NCBI GenBank assembly: GCA_016210245.1 | Contig: JACQUR010000063.1 | Coordinates: 1-47,325 of the forward strand | DNA: 47,325 nt | Reading direction: 5' to 3' | From: Chloroflexota bacterium | Lineage (GTDB): Bacteria; Chloroflexota; UBA6077; JACQUR01 | Part shown: positions 24,409-32,921 of the stretch, one piece after another | How the letters are laid out: each line of letters starts with the position of its first letter | Numbering within the stretch: position 1 is the first letter of the stretch | Program-made: the position numbers and the translations under genes | The notes under the pieces: generated by a model | The model's database searches: none | The model's input: only the letters and a program-made list of their open reading frames with translations | What the model was told of the DNA's origin: nothing

Positions 24409-24986
24409 CCATCGACCACCTCCTCCACCTCGGGTCCCCCGTCTCTGCTCCGACGAGGGGATCGATGCGGCGCCTCTCCCTGGCCGGGGGGCTGGTGCTG
24501 GCGGCCCTGGCTGTCCTCGCGTACCTCGCCCTGGGCACGAGCGCGGCCCAGGGACCCACCGCCGATGCGGGGCCACGGCCGCTCGCGCCGGATTTCCTTG
24601 CGCCCACCTTCAGCGGGGGAGCCAGCCGCCTGTCCGATTTCCGGGGCCAGCCTGTGGTGGTCAACTTCTGGGCCTCCTGGTGTCCACCCTGCCGGGCTGA
24701 GGCCCGCGAGCTTGAGCACGTCTGGCAGGCGTACCGGGACCGGGGTGTTGTCTTCCTCGGCATCAACGTCCAGGACACGGAGGTCGGGGCACGGACCTTC
24801 CTGGACGAGTTCGGGGTGACCTACCCTAACGTCCGGGACGTGGCCGACGAGGTGACCGCCGCCTACGAGGTCAGCAGCATCCCGACTACGGTTTTCATTG
24901 ACCGGAACGGGCGTATTGTCAGCTATCGGCTTGGGCAGGTGAGCGAGCAACAGCTTGTGGCGCGGCTCGAGGAGTTGCTGCCATGA
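24405..24986 (+). CDS. TlpA/ResA-like membrane-anchored thioredoxin
   Basis: A 193-residue protein with a membrane segment (about 25-45), then a thioredoxin fold with WCPPC (C93, C96), the GVVFLGINVQD central strand and the cis-proline motif SSIPTTVFID. ResA-type proteins reduce cysteines of apocytochrome c or copper centres outside the membrane, fed by CcdA/DsbD. GTG 24405 is used here; ATG 24465 just before the membrane segment is a fair alternative. The promoter at 24251 and the ccm genes behind it support a cytochrome maturation role. Confidence 0.88.
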   Translation: MTIDHLLHLGSPVSAPTRGSMRRLSLAGGLVLAALAVLAYLALGTSAAQGPTADAGPRPLAPDFLAPTFSGGASRLSDFRGQPVVVNFWASWCPPCRAEARELEHVWQAYRDRGVVFLGINVQDTEVGARTFLDEFGVTYPNVRDVADEVTAAYEVSSIPTTVFIDRNGRIVSYRLGQVSEQQLVARLEELLP

Positions 24987-25065
24987 CTCGCGCGGCTGGC
25001 GCTCGTGCGACGCGCCCGCGAGACCGGGGCGCTCGGCTCGAGCGCCCGAGCGCTGGGGGGCGGGG

Positions 25066-25575
25066 ATGGAGCTGATCTGGGGCCTGCGCGGCCAGCTCCT
25101 GGCCGCGCACTGGCTGCCGCTGGCGAACCTCGCCATGGCGCTCACCCTGGCCGGGGCCGTGGCCGCGCCCGCCCTGCGCGCGGTCGAGCTCGATGTCGCG
25201 GCCGAGGCGATCTACACGCTGTACCTGTTGCTCTGTCCCCAGCGCCCGAGCCACTCGTACTTCCTCTTTGGGTACCAGCTCGCGCTGGAACAGCGGCCGG
25301 TCGCCATGGTTGCCGTGCAGCTCGCCGCAGGGCTCGCCTACATCCTGGTCCGCGGCCGGCTCCGCCCCCTCGATTGGCGCTGGCTGGCACTGTTCAGCCT
25401 GCCGCTCGCCTGGGACGGCTTCAGCCAGATGTTCGACCTGCGCGACTCGGACTGGCTCACCCGAAGCTGGACCGGCGGACTGTTCAACCTGGCCCTCGTC
25501 TGGTGGGCCTACCCGCGCCTGGACCGGGCACTCCTGCCCGCGCCGACGCTGAGGAGGGATAAGGCTGAGTCCTGA
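25066..25575 (+). CDS. DUF2085-family membrane protein
   Basis: A 169-residue membrane protein with about four hydrophobic segments. The stretch LLLCPQRPSHSYFLFGYQLA, then WDGFSQMFDLRDSDWLTR, is the DUF2085 pattern (C-P-R-SH, and DG-Q). The cysteine-histidine pair suggests a cofactor site, but function is unknown. ATG 25066 follows a G-rich GGGGGG stretch. It precedes ccmE across a heptamer palindrome. Confidence 0.8.
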   Translation: MELIWGLRGQLLAAHWLPLANLAMALTLAGAVAAPALRAVELDVAAEAIYTLYLLLCPQRPSHSYFLFGYQLALEQRPVAMVAVQLAAGLAYILVRGRLRPLDWRWLALFSLPLAWDGFSQMFDLRDSDWLTRSWTGGLFNLALVWWAYPRLDRALLPAPTLRRDKAES

Positions 25576-25648
25576 GTGCTGAGTGCTGAGTCCTGAGTGA
25601 AGCCGCGGGACCTCTACTCAGCACTCAGCACTCAGCACTCAGCACTGA
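25564..25648. repeat. Heptamer tandem-repeat palindrome no. 1 (CTGAGTS)
   Basis: Left arm 25564-25598 has five 7-bp units (GCTGAGT or CCTGAGT); right arm 25616-25648 has nearly five units of ACTCAGC. The arms pair over about 30 bp around a 17-nt spacer. It starts inside the last codons of the DUF2085 gene and ends before the ccmE ribosome site. Confidence 0.9.
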
Positions 25649-25667
25649 AGGAGAGAGGAGGATGGAG

Positions 25668-26117
25668 ATGGCGACCCTGGAGGTAACCTGCGCGCCGAGC
25701 GAGGTCGCGCGCGCAGGACGGCGGTTCCCGCTCAAGATCGCGAGCGCTGGCGGGGTCCTGCTCCTGGCCATGGCGTACCTCGTGCTGACCGCGACCAGCT
25801 CCTCCACCGTCTACTACCTGACCGTGCCGGAGCTGCGCGCGCAGGGGATGGCTCCTGGGAAGCTCGTCCGGGTGAGCGGGGACGTGGCGGAGGGCAGCAT
25901 CGTCCGCGATGGGACGCGGGTCCGCTTCGCCATCGCCGACTCGTCCGGTGACCTGCCGGTGGCCTACGCGGGCGTCGTGCCTGACATCTTCGGCGAGAAC
26001 GTCCAGGTGGTGGTCGAGGGCCGCCCGGACGCCGAGGGCACCTTCCAGGCCACGACCCTGCTGGCCAAGTGCCCGTCGCGGTTCGACTCGGCGCCGGATG
26101 CAGGGCCACAGGCATGA
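25668..26117 (+). CDS. ccmE: CcmE-like haem chaperone, Cys-type with Phe
   Basis: CcmE carries haem covalently from CcmC to CcmF during cytochrome c maturation. The product (149 residues from ATG 25668, 151 from 25662) has a membrane anchor (about 25-43) and an OB fold with VRVSGDVAEGSI, VRFAIADSSG and VVVEG. The haem-binding motif is normally HxxxY, or CxxxY in archaea and some bacteria. Here it reads KCPSRFD: cysteine present, tyrosine replaced by phenylalanine. AGGAGG lies six bases before the second ATG, which I prefer. Stop overlaps the ccmF fragment start (ATGA). Confidence 0.85.
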   Translation: MATLEVTCAPSEVARAGRRFPLKIASAGGVLLLAMAYLVLTATSSSTVYYLTVPELRAQGMAPGKLVRVSGDVAEGSIVRDGTRVRFAIADSSGDLPVAYAGVVPDIFGENVQVVVEGRPDAEGTFQATTLLAKCPSRFDSAPDAGPQA

Positions 26118-26755
26118 CGGTCGGTAGCCTCGGCCCGCTGCTGCTCGTCCTGCTGGTGGTGCTGGGGGTCGGTCCCCTGCTGGCCTGGCGGCGGACCTCG
26201 GCGCCGAGCCTGTGGCGCAACTTCCGCTGGCCGCTGCTGGTGGCCGGCCTGGTCGGCCTGGCGCTCCTGGCGCTGGGCCTGGGCCAGGTGCTGGCCGTCC
26301 TCGCCTTCGCGAGCACAGCCTTCGCCCTGGCCACCATCGGCCTCGAATACTGGCGGGGGGTGCGCGCGCGCCACCAGGCCGCCGGCGAGCCATACCCGCT
26401 TGCGCTGGTGCGTCTCGTCCGCCGGGCACCTCGCCGCTACGGTGGCTACCTGGTACACCTGGGCGTGGTCTTCATCGCCCTGGGTGTCATCGGCTGGTCC
26501 TTCTACCAGCGCCAGGTCGCCGACACGCTGGCCATTGGCGAGAGCCTGACCGTCGGACGCTACGCCTTCACCTACCAGGGTCTGTTCGAGCAGCCGGAGC
26601 CGGGCGTCCAGGTGACCCGGGCGCGGCTGACGGTGCGCGCGGACGGTGCCAACCTGGGCGAGCTGGAGCCCGAGCGGCGGGTCCACCGCAACTGGGAGCA
26701 GCAGCCGGTGACCGGGGTGGCCTACCGCAGGGAGGTGGTCGCCAGTGAGGTCTAA
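26114..26755 (+). CDS. CcmF, C-terminal-half fragment
   Basis: The 213-residue product matches the part of CcmF after the WWD domain: GVGPLLAWRRTS, two membrane segments, then RRYGGYLVHLGVVFIALGVI with the conserved H, and the start of the periplasmic beta domain (VGRYAFTYQG, ELEPERR). CcmF normally has about 650 residues and joins haem to apocytochrome. The first about 400 residues, including WGGxWFWDP, and the last helix are missing. Yet the gene is ATGA-coupled to ccmE and followed at one base by ccmH. Split CcmF exists in plant mitochondria, but no N-terminal half is in the window; a deletion is more likely. Confidence 0.8.
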   Translation: MTVGSLGPLLLVLLVVLGVGPLLAWRRTSAPSLWRNFRWPLLVAGLVGLALLALGLGQVLAVLAFASTAFALATIGLEYWRGVRARHQAAGEPYPLALVRLVRRAPRRYGGYLVHLGVVFIALGVIGWSFYQRQVADTLAIGESLTVGRYAFTYQGLFEQPEPGVQVTRARLTVRADGANLGELEPERRVHRNWEQQPVTGVAYRREVVASEV

Positions 26756-26756
26756 G

Positions 26757-27362
26757 ATGCTGGCTCTGGCCCTCGCCCGGGCGCTCCTGGCCGCTGCCGG
26801 ACGGGGACTGTGGGGGCAGCCACAGGGGGCGGCCCCTGGGCAGCCACAGGGGGCGGCCCCTGGGCAGCCACAGGGGGCGGCCCCTACGCTCGCCCTCGCC
26901 CTGGCGCTCCTGGCCGCGAGCGGACCAGGGGTGGCGCTGGCGGACAGCCACCTGGAGCGCGAGGCGTGGGAGATCGCCAGGCTGCTCCGTTGTCCTATCT
27001 GCCAGAACCTGTCGGTCGCCGACTCCCCCTCGCAGCTTGCCCAGCAGATGCGCGACCTGATCCGCAAGCAGCTCGAGGCCGGCCAGACGCGGGAGGCGAT
27101 CCTGACCTACTTCGTGGAGCGCTCCGGCGAGGAGGTGCTGCTCGACCCGCCCAGGACCGGCTTCAGCCAGGTGATCTGGTGGGGGGCGGCGGCAATCCCG
27201 CTCGGCGGGGCAGCGCTGGTGGCGCTCCTCCTGCGCCGGTGGTTGCGGCGCCGGGCCCCGGACCCCGGCCCGGAGCTTGGCCTCTCCCAGGAGGAGCTCC
27301 AGGAGTACGAGGCGGTGCTCGAGCGTGAGCTGGAGCGTTCGGAGGAGAGGAGCGTGTGGTAG
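26757..27362 (+). CDS. ccmH: CcmH-like thiol oxidoreductase with repeat-expanded signal
   Basis: CcmH reduces apocytochrome cysteines outside the membrane. The core is intact: LLRCPICQNLSVADSPSQ with the CxxC, MRDLIRKQLEAGQTREAILTY and the FxERSGEEVLLDPP loop, then a membrane segment and charged tail. The N-terminus is odd: a hydrophobic stretch (ALALARALLAA), then three copies of GQPQGAAP, then a second hydrophobic stretch (LALALALLAAS) that is the likely true signal. Start is ATG 26757; GTG 26745 is possible. Confidence 0.85.
   Translation: MLALALARALLAAAGRGLWGQPQGAAPGQPQGAAPGQPQGAAPTLALALALLAASGPGVALADSHLEREAWEIARLLRCPICQNLSVADSPSQLAQQMRDLIRKQLEAGQTREAILTYFVERSGEEVLLDPPRTGFSQVIWWGAAAIPLGGAALVALLLRRWLRRRAPDPGPELGLSQEELQEYEAVLERELERSEERSVW
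26814..26885 (+). repeat. In-frame 24-bp tandem repeat, three copies
   Basis: Three near-identical 24-bp units encode GQPQGAAP, inside the signal region of ccmH and between two hydrophobic stretches. Copy-number change would keep the frame. Confidence 0.92.
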
Positions 27363-27690
27363 AGCTCTTCGCCGTCCTGCTCGCGGCCGTGGCGCTGGGC
27401 ATGGTGGCGCTGGTCCTGGCCCCGTTGCGCCGCCCGCCCACCCCGGGCCTGGAAGCCGCCGACCCGGCCGCGGACCTGCTGGCCGCGCGCGAGGCCGCGC
27501 TCCAGGCCCTCCGCGAGTTGGACTTCGACTACCGGCTCGGCAACCTGGCCGAGACCGACTACCGCGCGCTGCGCGAGCGCCACAAGCTCCAGGCGATCGC
27601 GCTGCTGAAGGCGACGAACGGTCGCTCGGAGGGAGAAGCAGACGCGCTGGATGCGGAGATCGAGCGGGCGGTGCGCGCGCCTCACCCTGG
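27356..27690 (+). pseudogene. CcmI/zinc-ribbon-type cytochrome biogenesis protein, 5' part
   Basis: The frame starts at GTG 27356 inside the ccmH stop with GGAGG upstream. It gives one membrane segment (FAVLLAAVALGMVALVLAP) and a helical region, LRELDFDYRLGNLAETDYRA, as in small CcmI-like proteins of this operon type. After EIERAVRA at about 27690 the homology ends and the frame runs into unrelated sequence to 27898. The usual C-terminal zinc ribbon is missing. The next fragment continues in a different frame, so a deletion joined the two. Confidence 0.7.
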
Positions 27691-28046
27691 AATTGCGGGG
27701 CCTGCCTACCCGCCCTCCCTGGGGAGCGGCCCTCGACCTGGTATCCGTGCCGCTGTTCGCCCCCGCGGCGCTCGCTCTGGCCCTGGCGGTCGGCGTCGCC
27801 TGGACGCTGCACGCCCGGCGGGCAACCACTCCCGTGGCTGGCGGACCCACGGCCGAGCTGGAGCGCGAGACGTTGCTGGCCGCCCTGGTCGACCTTGATG
27901 ATGTCTTCGCGGCCGGCCAGGTCACAGAGCCGGAGTACCGCGAGCAGCGAGCGATGCTCCAGACCAAGCTGCGGGCGCTGCTCGCGGCCGACGCCGAGGC
28001 GCGTAGCTCCTTGCCTTCGGGAACCCGATCACGCCGGGGATTCTGA
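27690..28046 (+). pseudogene. C-terminal remnant of a following ccm-operon membrane protein
   Basis: In another frame (open from 27651) this gives RGLPTRPPWGAALDL, a membrane segment (FAPAALALALAVGVAWTL), and a charged helix LERETLLAALVDLDDVFAAG ending QTKLRALLA. This end structure is what I would expect of the carboxypeptidase-regulatory-like protein that follows CcmI-like genes in related operons; that identification is tentative. All N-terminal beta domains are missing. Confidence 0.55.
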
Positions 28047-28093
28047 AGGGGACAAGCGGAGAAACCGGGCATGGTCCCCCATCGTGAAGTGGA

Positions 28094-28275
28094 TCAGAAG
28101 TGGATCAAGGGCTTGCGATCGGTCACGTCGCGAGTGACCAGGACGACGGTCTCGACTGTGCCGTCGGGCGCGGTCTCCGGTGCGAGGCGGGACTGAAACC
28201 ACCTGGTGCCCGCCGGGGCCACGTCTTTCCACTTGCGTTTGACGCTGCCTCCGAGTGCCGTTACTATGGTGTGGG
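28094..28275 (-). pseudogene. PAS-domain sensor kinase remnant
   Basis: The minus strand reads KDVAPAGTRWFQSRLAPETA, then PDGTVETVVLVTRDVTDRK and a stop five codons later. That is the last strand pair and exit DITERK motif of a PAS domain. Nothing before or after it codes for the kinase. The remaining bases in the 28047-28381 gap show no gene. Confidence 0.7.
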
Positions 28276-28381
28276 CGCCAGGCAGAGCTCTCGAGTTGTC
28301 GAGTCATCCCCCCTCCACTCCAGTCTCCGGGAGAGGCACGGCGTGCCGTGCCCGCACTCCAGGCACGAGTTGGTTACCCGC

Positions 28382-30256
28382 ATGAGCAGCTTGCAAGGTC
28401 TGACCGCTCTCGTCTACGGTGCCGTGTTCGCTCTGGCGCTCCTCGGCTCCGCTGCGCTCACGCCGCTGGTCGGGCGCCTGGCCACCGCGCTCGGGGTGGT
28501 CGCCCTGCCCCGCCGCGATCGCTGGCACAAGGCGCCCACGCCGCTGCTGGGCGGAGCGGCGATCTACGCCGCCTCGGTCACCGCGATCCTGACCTTCGCG
28601 GTCGTCGACGTGCGCATGGCGGCCGTGCTGGCGGGCGCCTCGCTCCTGTTCGCCACTGGCCTGCTGGACGACATGTACCGCCTGCGTCCCCACACCAAGC
28701 TGCTCGTCCAGATCGGCGCGGCGTGCGTGCTGATCATCGGCGGGGTCAAGGTGGAGAGCGTCACCCTGGCGGCAGTCGCGGTCCCGCTCACGATCTTCTG
28801 GGTAGTCGGGCTGACCAACGCCTTCAACCTGCTGGACAACATGGACGGCCTGGCCGCGGGCATCGCCTCGATCACGGCGCTGGTGTTGTTCGTGTTCAGC
28901 GCCGGCCTGGGCAACGGCGCCACCGCCATCCTGTCGCTGGCCGTCATGGGCGGCGCCCTGGGGTTCCTGGTCCACAACTTCCACCCGGCCCACATCTTCA
29001 TGGGCGACTCCGGCAGCATGTTCATCGGCTTCGTGCTGAGCGCCATCACCTTGCTGGGCACTCGGGAGATGGCCTCGGACGTGATCCTCACCCTGCTCGT
29101 GCCGGTGGCCATCATGGGCCTGCCGATCTTCGATACCACCCTGGTCACGGTCGCCCGCAGCCTGAGCGGGCGGTCGATCGCCCAGGGAGGGCGCGACCAC
29201 ATCTCCCACCGCCTGGTCGCCCTGGGGCTGAGCGAGCGCCAGACGGCGCTGGTCCTCTACCTGATCGCCGCCGCCTTCGGCACCCTGGCGCTCCTCTCCC
29301 GCTCGCTCGGTCTGTGGCCGACGGTTGGCCTGGCCACCGTGATGCTGGCCGCGACCGCGGTGTTCGGCGCCTTCCTCGGCCAGGTGCGCATGTACTCGGA
29401 GGACCGGCTCTTGCGGCAGGTCGACCGCGATCCCGGGTCGATCCAGACCACCATCGGCGGCGCGCGGTTCTACAAGCGCGAGGTCGCCCAGGTGCTGCTC
29501 GATGCGCTGCTCGTGGGCGCGGCCTACCTGGGCGCCTTCCTGCTCAAGTACGGCCTCGCGTTCACCAGCCAGGACGTTGCCGCGCCCGGCCTGCCTATCC
29601 CCTGGCCGCGTCTCTTCGCCGAGTCGCTGCCCCACGTCCTCCTGCTCCAGGTGGTGGCGCTGCTGGTCTGCCAGGCCTATCGCGGCATGTGGCGCTACGT
29701 GGGAGTGCGCGACCTGCTGGTGGTCCTGCAGGCCACCACCCTTGGCGCGCTCGTCTCCGTGGTGCTGGTGCCACTGCTCCTGCGACACGAGGTCTTCCCC
29801 CGCTCGCTGTTCGTCATCGACTGGCTGCTCCTCTCGGTGCTCCTGGTCGGCTCTCGCGCTTCCTTCATCATCCTGGCGGACCTGTTCCGCCGAGTGCGGC
29901 GCTCCCTGGCGCCGCGGGTGCTCATCGTCGGCGCCGGCGACGCTGGCGAGATGGTGCTGCGCTTCATGCTCCGCACAGGGCGCCAGACCTATTACGCGGT
30001 GGGGTTCCTGGACGACGACCCCGCCAAGGGACGCCGCGCCATCCACGGCGTCGAGGTGCTGGGTCCGGTCGAGCAGTTGCCCGCCATCATCGCCCAGGAG
30101 CAACCCGGCCTGGTCATCGTGGCCCTGCCCCCCCACTCCGCGGCCAGCGAGCGGGTGCTCAGCTACTGCGCCGCCCAGGGCATCCCTTCGTACGACGCCG
30201 CCGCCTTCGTGCAGCGCGAGCTGAGCCTTGTACCAGCGCCTCCGCATCGGAATTAG
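28382..30256 (+). CDS. WecA/TagO-like glycosyltransferase fused to CapD-type N-terminal domain
   Basis: The 624-residue protein joins two units. Residues 1 to about 340 are a polyprenyl-phosphate N-acetylhexosamine-1-phosphate transferase with about ten membrane segments, NAFNLLDNMDGLAAG (catalytic Asp pair) and FMGDSGSMFIG, which starts glycan synthesis on the lipid carrier. Residues about 360-624 have four membrane segments and a Rossmann domain, VLIVGAGDAGEMVLRFML with GFLDDDPAKG, like the front half of CapD/FlmA-type sugar dehydratases (CoA-binding-3), but the catalytic SDR part is missing. ATG 28382 opens the conserved part; an upstream extension to 28100 is poor. Confidence 0.85.
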   Translation: MSSLQGLTALVYGAVFALALLGSAALTPLVGRLATALGVVALPRRDRWHKAPTPLLGGAAIYAASVTAILTFAVVDVRMAAVLAGASLLFATGLLDDMYRLRPHTKLLVQIGAACVLIIGGVKVESVTLAAVAVPLTIFWVVGLTNAFNLLDNMDGLAAGIASITALVLFVFSAGLGNGATAILSLAVMGGALGFLVHNFHPAHIFMGDSGSMFIGFVLSAITLLGTREMASDVILTLLVPVAIMGLPIFDTTLVTVARSLSGRSIAQGGRDHISHRLVALGLSERQTALVLYLIAAAFGTLALLSRSLGLWPTVGLATVMLAATAVFGAFLGQVRMYSEDRLLRQVDRDPGSIQTTIGGARFYKREVAQVLLDALLVGAAYLGAFLLKYGLAFTSQDVAAPGLPIPWPRLFAESLPHVLLLQVVALLVCQAYRGMWRYVGVRDLLVVLQATTLGALVSVVLVPLLLRHEVFPRSLFVIDWLLLSVLLVGSRASFIILADLFRRVRRSLAPRVLIVGAGDAGEMVLRFMLRTGRQTYYAVGFLDDDPAKGRRAIHGVEVLGPVEQLPAIIAQEQPGLVIVALPPHSAASERVLSYCAAQGIPSYDAAAFVQRELSLVPAPPHRN

Positions 30257-30260
30257 ACCG

Positions 30261-30325
30261 AGTCGACAGTCAACAGTCGACAGTCGACAGGTGGACTCTC
30301 GACTGTCGACTGTTAACTGTCGACT
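30261..30325. repeat. Heptamer tandem-repeat palindrome no. 2 (AGTCGAC)
   Basis: Left arm 30261-30290 has four 7-bp units of AGTCGAC, the second being AGTCAAC. Right arm 30298-30325 has four units of GTCGACT with the third changed (GTTAACT), which mirrors the altered unit on the left. It lies four bases after the stop of the fusion gene. Confidence 0.9.
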
Positions 30326-31470
30326 AAGGCACGATCGCTGGCTGGTCGCGCTGCTGGTCGGCGTGGCCATCGCCTCCCGCGTCTTCACCCACCCGCTGTA
30401 CGCCAACGAGCCCAGCTCGGACGAGTACTTCTACGGCTTCTACGCGATCGAGCTGGCGCGAGCGCTGCTCGGCCTGTCCGACCACGGGCTCAACGACCTG
30501 GCCGCCAACAGCCGCTTCATCGGACTCCTGGTCGCCTCGGCGCTGCCCATTGTCCCGCTGGACCCCATCTCCCTGGGGCGCACGCTCCAGGCGCTGTGCA
30601 ACGCGGCCACCGTCCCCCTGGTCTACGCCCTCGGGCGCGCGATCGGCTTGCCACCCCAGCCCAGCTTCGCCGCCGCCGTGCTGCTGCTGGCCATGCCGGA
30701 GACGTGGGAGACGGCCTGGCGGTTCTGGCCGGATAGCCAGGCCGCCTTGCTGGCGCTGGCCAGCCTGCTGGCGCTGGTCCGCCTGGTCCAGCGCCCGGGC
30801 CTGGCCCGGGCGCTCGTGGCGCCGCTGCTGCTGGCAGCCACCTTCCTGACCAAGGAGTACGCGGCCGTTGCCACCCTGCCCGCGCTCGTGGGCGGCGGAG
30901 GCCTGGCCGCGGTCTCGTTGCTGCTCGGCGGCCGGCGCAGGAGTGGCCGGCGCGCGCTGCTCGCGCTGGCCCTGGTGGCCCTCCCTGTGGTGCTGGCCGC
31001 CATGGCGCTGCTGGGCGCGCCTCGGCTGCTGGATCTGCTCAAGCCAACCCCGCTCTACGGTCCGGCTGCGCGCACCCTGCTGCCCGCCAACCGCCTGCTG
31101 GCTCAGCTCGCCTCGCTCGACGAGCGCCTGCCCGACTACCTCGCCGCCCTGAGCCGCCAGTTCGGGCCGAGCGCCTTCGGCGCCGGCTTCGTCCTGTTCT
31201 GGGCGATCGGCACGGTCGTCCTTGTTGCGACGGCCGCGCGCGCCCTCCTGGCCGGGCGGACTCGCCCCTGGCGCGCCGCGCTCTGGGCGCTGGTGCTGGT
31301 GCTCTGGGCGCCCGGGCTCTTCTTCGGCTGGGCGCTGGCGTGGGAGCTGGTCCAGGGCTCGGTGGTGGCCCTGGCGATCCTGGTCCTGGGCGCGGCGCTC
31401 GCCAGCGCGAGCGCGTTCCGGTCGGCGCAGCCGGCCTCTTCCCCGGAGGGCTTCAGAGCAAGTTCCGGAG

Positions 31471-31602
31471 GGGTCGAGCCCGGCCCGGTGGGGCGGGCGT
31501 CTCTGCCCGCCCATCGCGCTCGCACCCGGCACGTGGCCGACCAAGTCGTCGAGCCCGCCCCACCGGGCCGGTGCGTCCGCCCCATGCCGCCGGGCTCGAT
31601 CC
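31471..31602. mobile_element. MITE-like palindromic insert inside GT39 gene
   Basis: Left arm 31471-31498 and the right region 31551-31602 pair in two blocks: GGCCCGGTGGGGCGGGC with its complement, and GGTCGAGCCCGGC with GCCGGGCTCGATC. The loop is about 52 bp. The insert, including flanks from about 31425 to 31640, separates two frames of one gene. No transposase and no target duplication was recognised. Confidence 0.6.
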
Positions 31603-32610
31603 ATACGAGAGCCGCTCCGGCGGCAACGTCGGGGATGGAGTGCAGCTCCCTTTCGGGCTGGCGGTGCTGGGGGCCTTCGTCTCCACCTTCGTCCTGCTGC
31701 GCTTCATCGTGTGGGCCGCCCCCAACCTGTTCGCGGCCTTCACGCCGCGCCCATTCCAGCCCACCTTCCCCGCGCTGGCCCTCCTGGCCGGCTGGGGGCT
31801 GGCCGCCACCGCCGGGGCCCTGGCCTGGCCCCTGCAGCGGCTTGCACACACGGGCTCACCCTCTCGACCGACTGCTGGGGCGCGCTGGCTGCCCGGCCTG
31901 GACGCGCTGGCGCAGTCGGTGATCTTCGCTGCCTTGATCGTGGGCACGCTGGTCGTCCTGATGCCAGCCCGCGACCACCTGGGCACCGCCTCCCTGCTCG
32001 GGCGGCGCGCCGACCGCGTGGGTGACCTGCAGACGGCGGAGGGACTGCGGATTACTGCGCTGGTCGAGGCGGAGCGCTGGCTGCAGGCCAACCTCCAGCC
32101 CAGCGACAGCGTGCTCACCAGCATGCCCCGCCACCTGGCCTGGTACGCCCGCACCGGCGTGGACGGCTACCTCAACACGGTCACCACCGGTGAGTTGGCC
32201 CGCGAGTGGCCGGAACGGTGGGGCAAGATCCTCCAGTTGCTCGCCCAGCCCTCGGCCATCGATTACGTGATCGACTTCAACCTCGACTGGACGCGCCCCC
32301 AATCGAGCGAGGCGCGCGCCTGGTACGCCCTCTACCGCTGGCTGCGCACCCGCCCCTACCTGGAAGAGGTCTACAACCGCCCCGACCCCAACGGGCGCGT
32401 CGTCTTGTACGCCTTCCGCAACCACCGCTGGGCGCTGTCCCCCAGCTATGAGGACCGGGAGGAGGCGAGGGCAGCGCAGTTGGCGGCGGGTCGGGAATCG
32501 TAGAGGGTCCTGGTGCTACGGTCTTCGTGCCCGGGTTGAACCGCACCGCTTCCCCGCTCGGCACTGCTGGGTGCAGACGACGATCTTCATGCCCCTCCAG
32601 CCTCGTCCCG

Positions 32611-32799
32611 GAGTCCTGGGAGGAGACCGCCGAGGAGCTACTGGCCCAGCATGACGACCAGGACTTCAGCTACGTGGACGCGACCTCGTTCGTCGCGATG
32701 CGCCGTCTCGGGCTGCAGGACGCGTTTGCCTTCGACCACCACTTCGCCATCCTCGGCTTTGCCCTCGTCGGCGACCAGGGCCGAGGCCACGGTCTGTGA
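32611..32799 (+). pseudogene. PIN-domain (VapC) toxin, C-terminal remnant
   Basis: The frame (open from 32527) gives SWEETAEELL, then DQDFSYVDATSFVAMRRLGL and AFAFDHHFAILGF, which is the back half of a VapC-type RNase with its third acidic residue. The N-terminal DTN/DSS motif and the middle glutamate are missing and no antitoxin is near. It ends a few bases before the truncated GH15 frame. Confidence 0.75.
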
Positions 32800-32921
32800 G
32801 GACCGCGGTCATTGGGCGCGCCGCTCGTGCTCCCTGCTCTTGCGCACCAGGTCGGCGGCGGTCAGTGGAGAGCATCGGTGGAGGTCTGGCAGGGCGAGGT
32901 GCAGCCTGGCAAACCGCCGCT

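Larger units (their letters stand above)
30228..32503 (+). pseudogene. GT39/ArnT-like membrane glycosyltransferase, disrupted
   Basis: Two frames together make a PMT/ArnT-type sugar transferase. The first (30228 to about 31424) has NEPSSDEYFYG with the catalytic-type acid and about eight membrane segments. The second (about 31640-32503) continues FGLAVLGAFVSTFVLLRFIV, more segments and a periplasmic end, ESDSVLTSMPRHLAWYARTG-like. Between them lies an about 200-bp palindromic insert (31471-31602) that shifts the frame. The start is uncertain: the heptamer palindrome is translated as an N-terminal extension from TTG 30228, and the conserved part starts near HDRWLVALL. Likely acted with the upstream fusion in glycan assembly. 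Confidence 0.75.
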
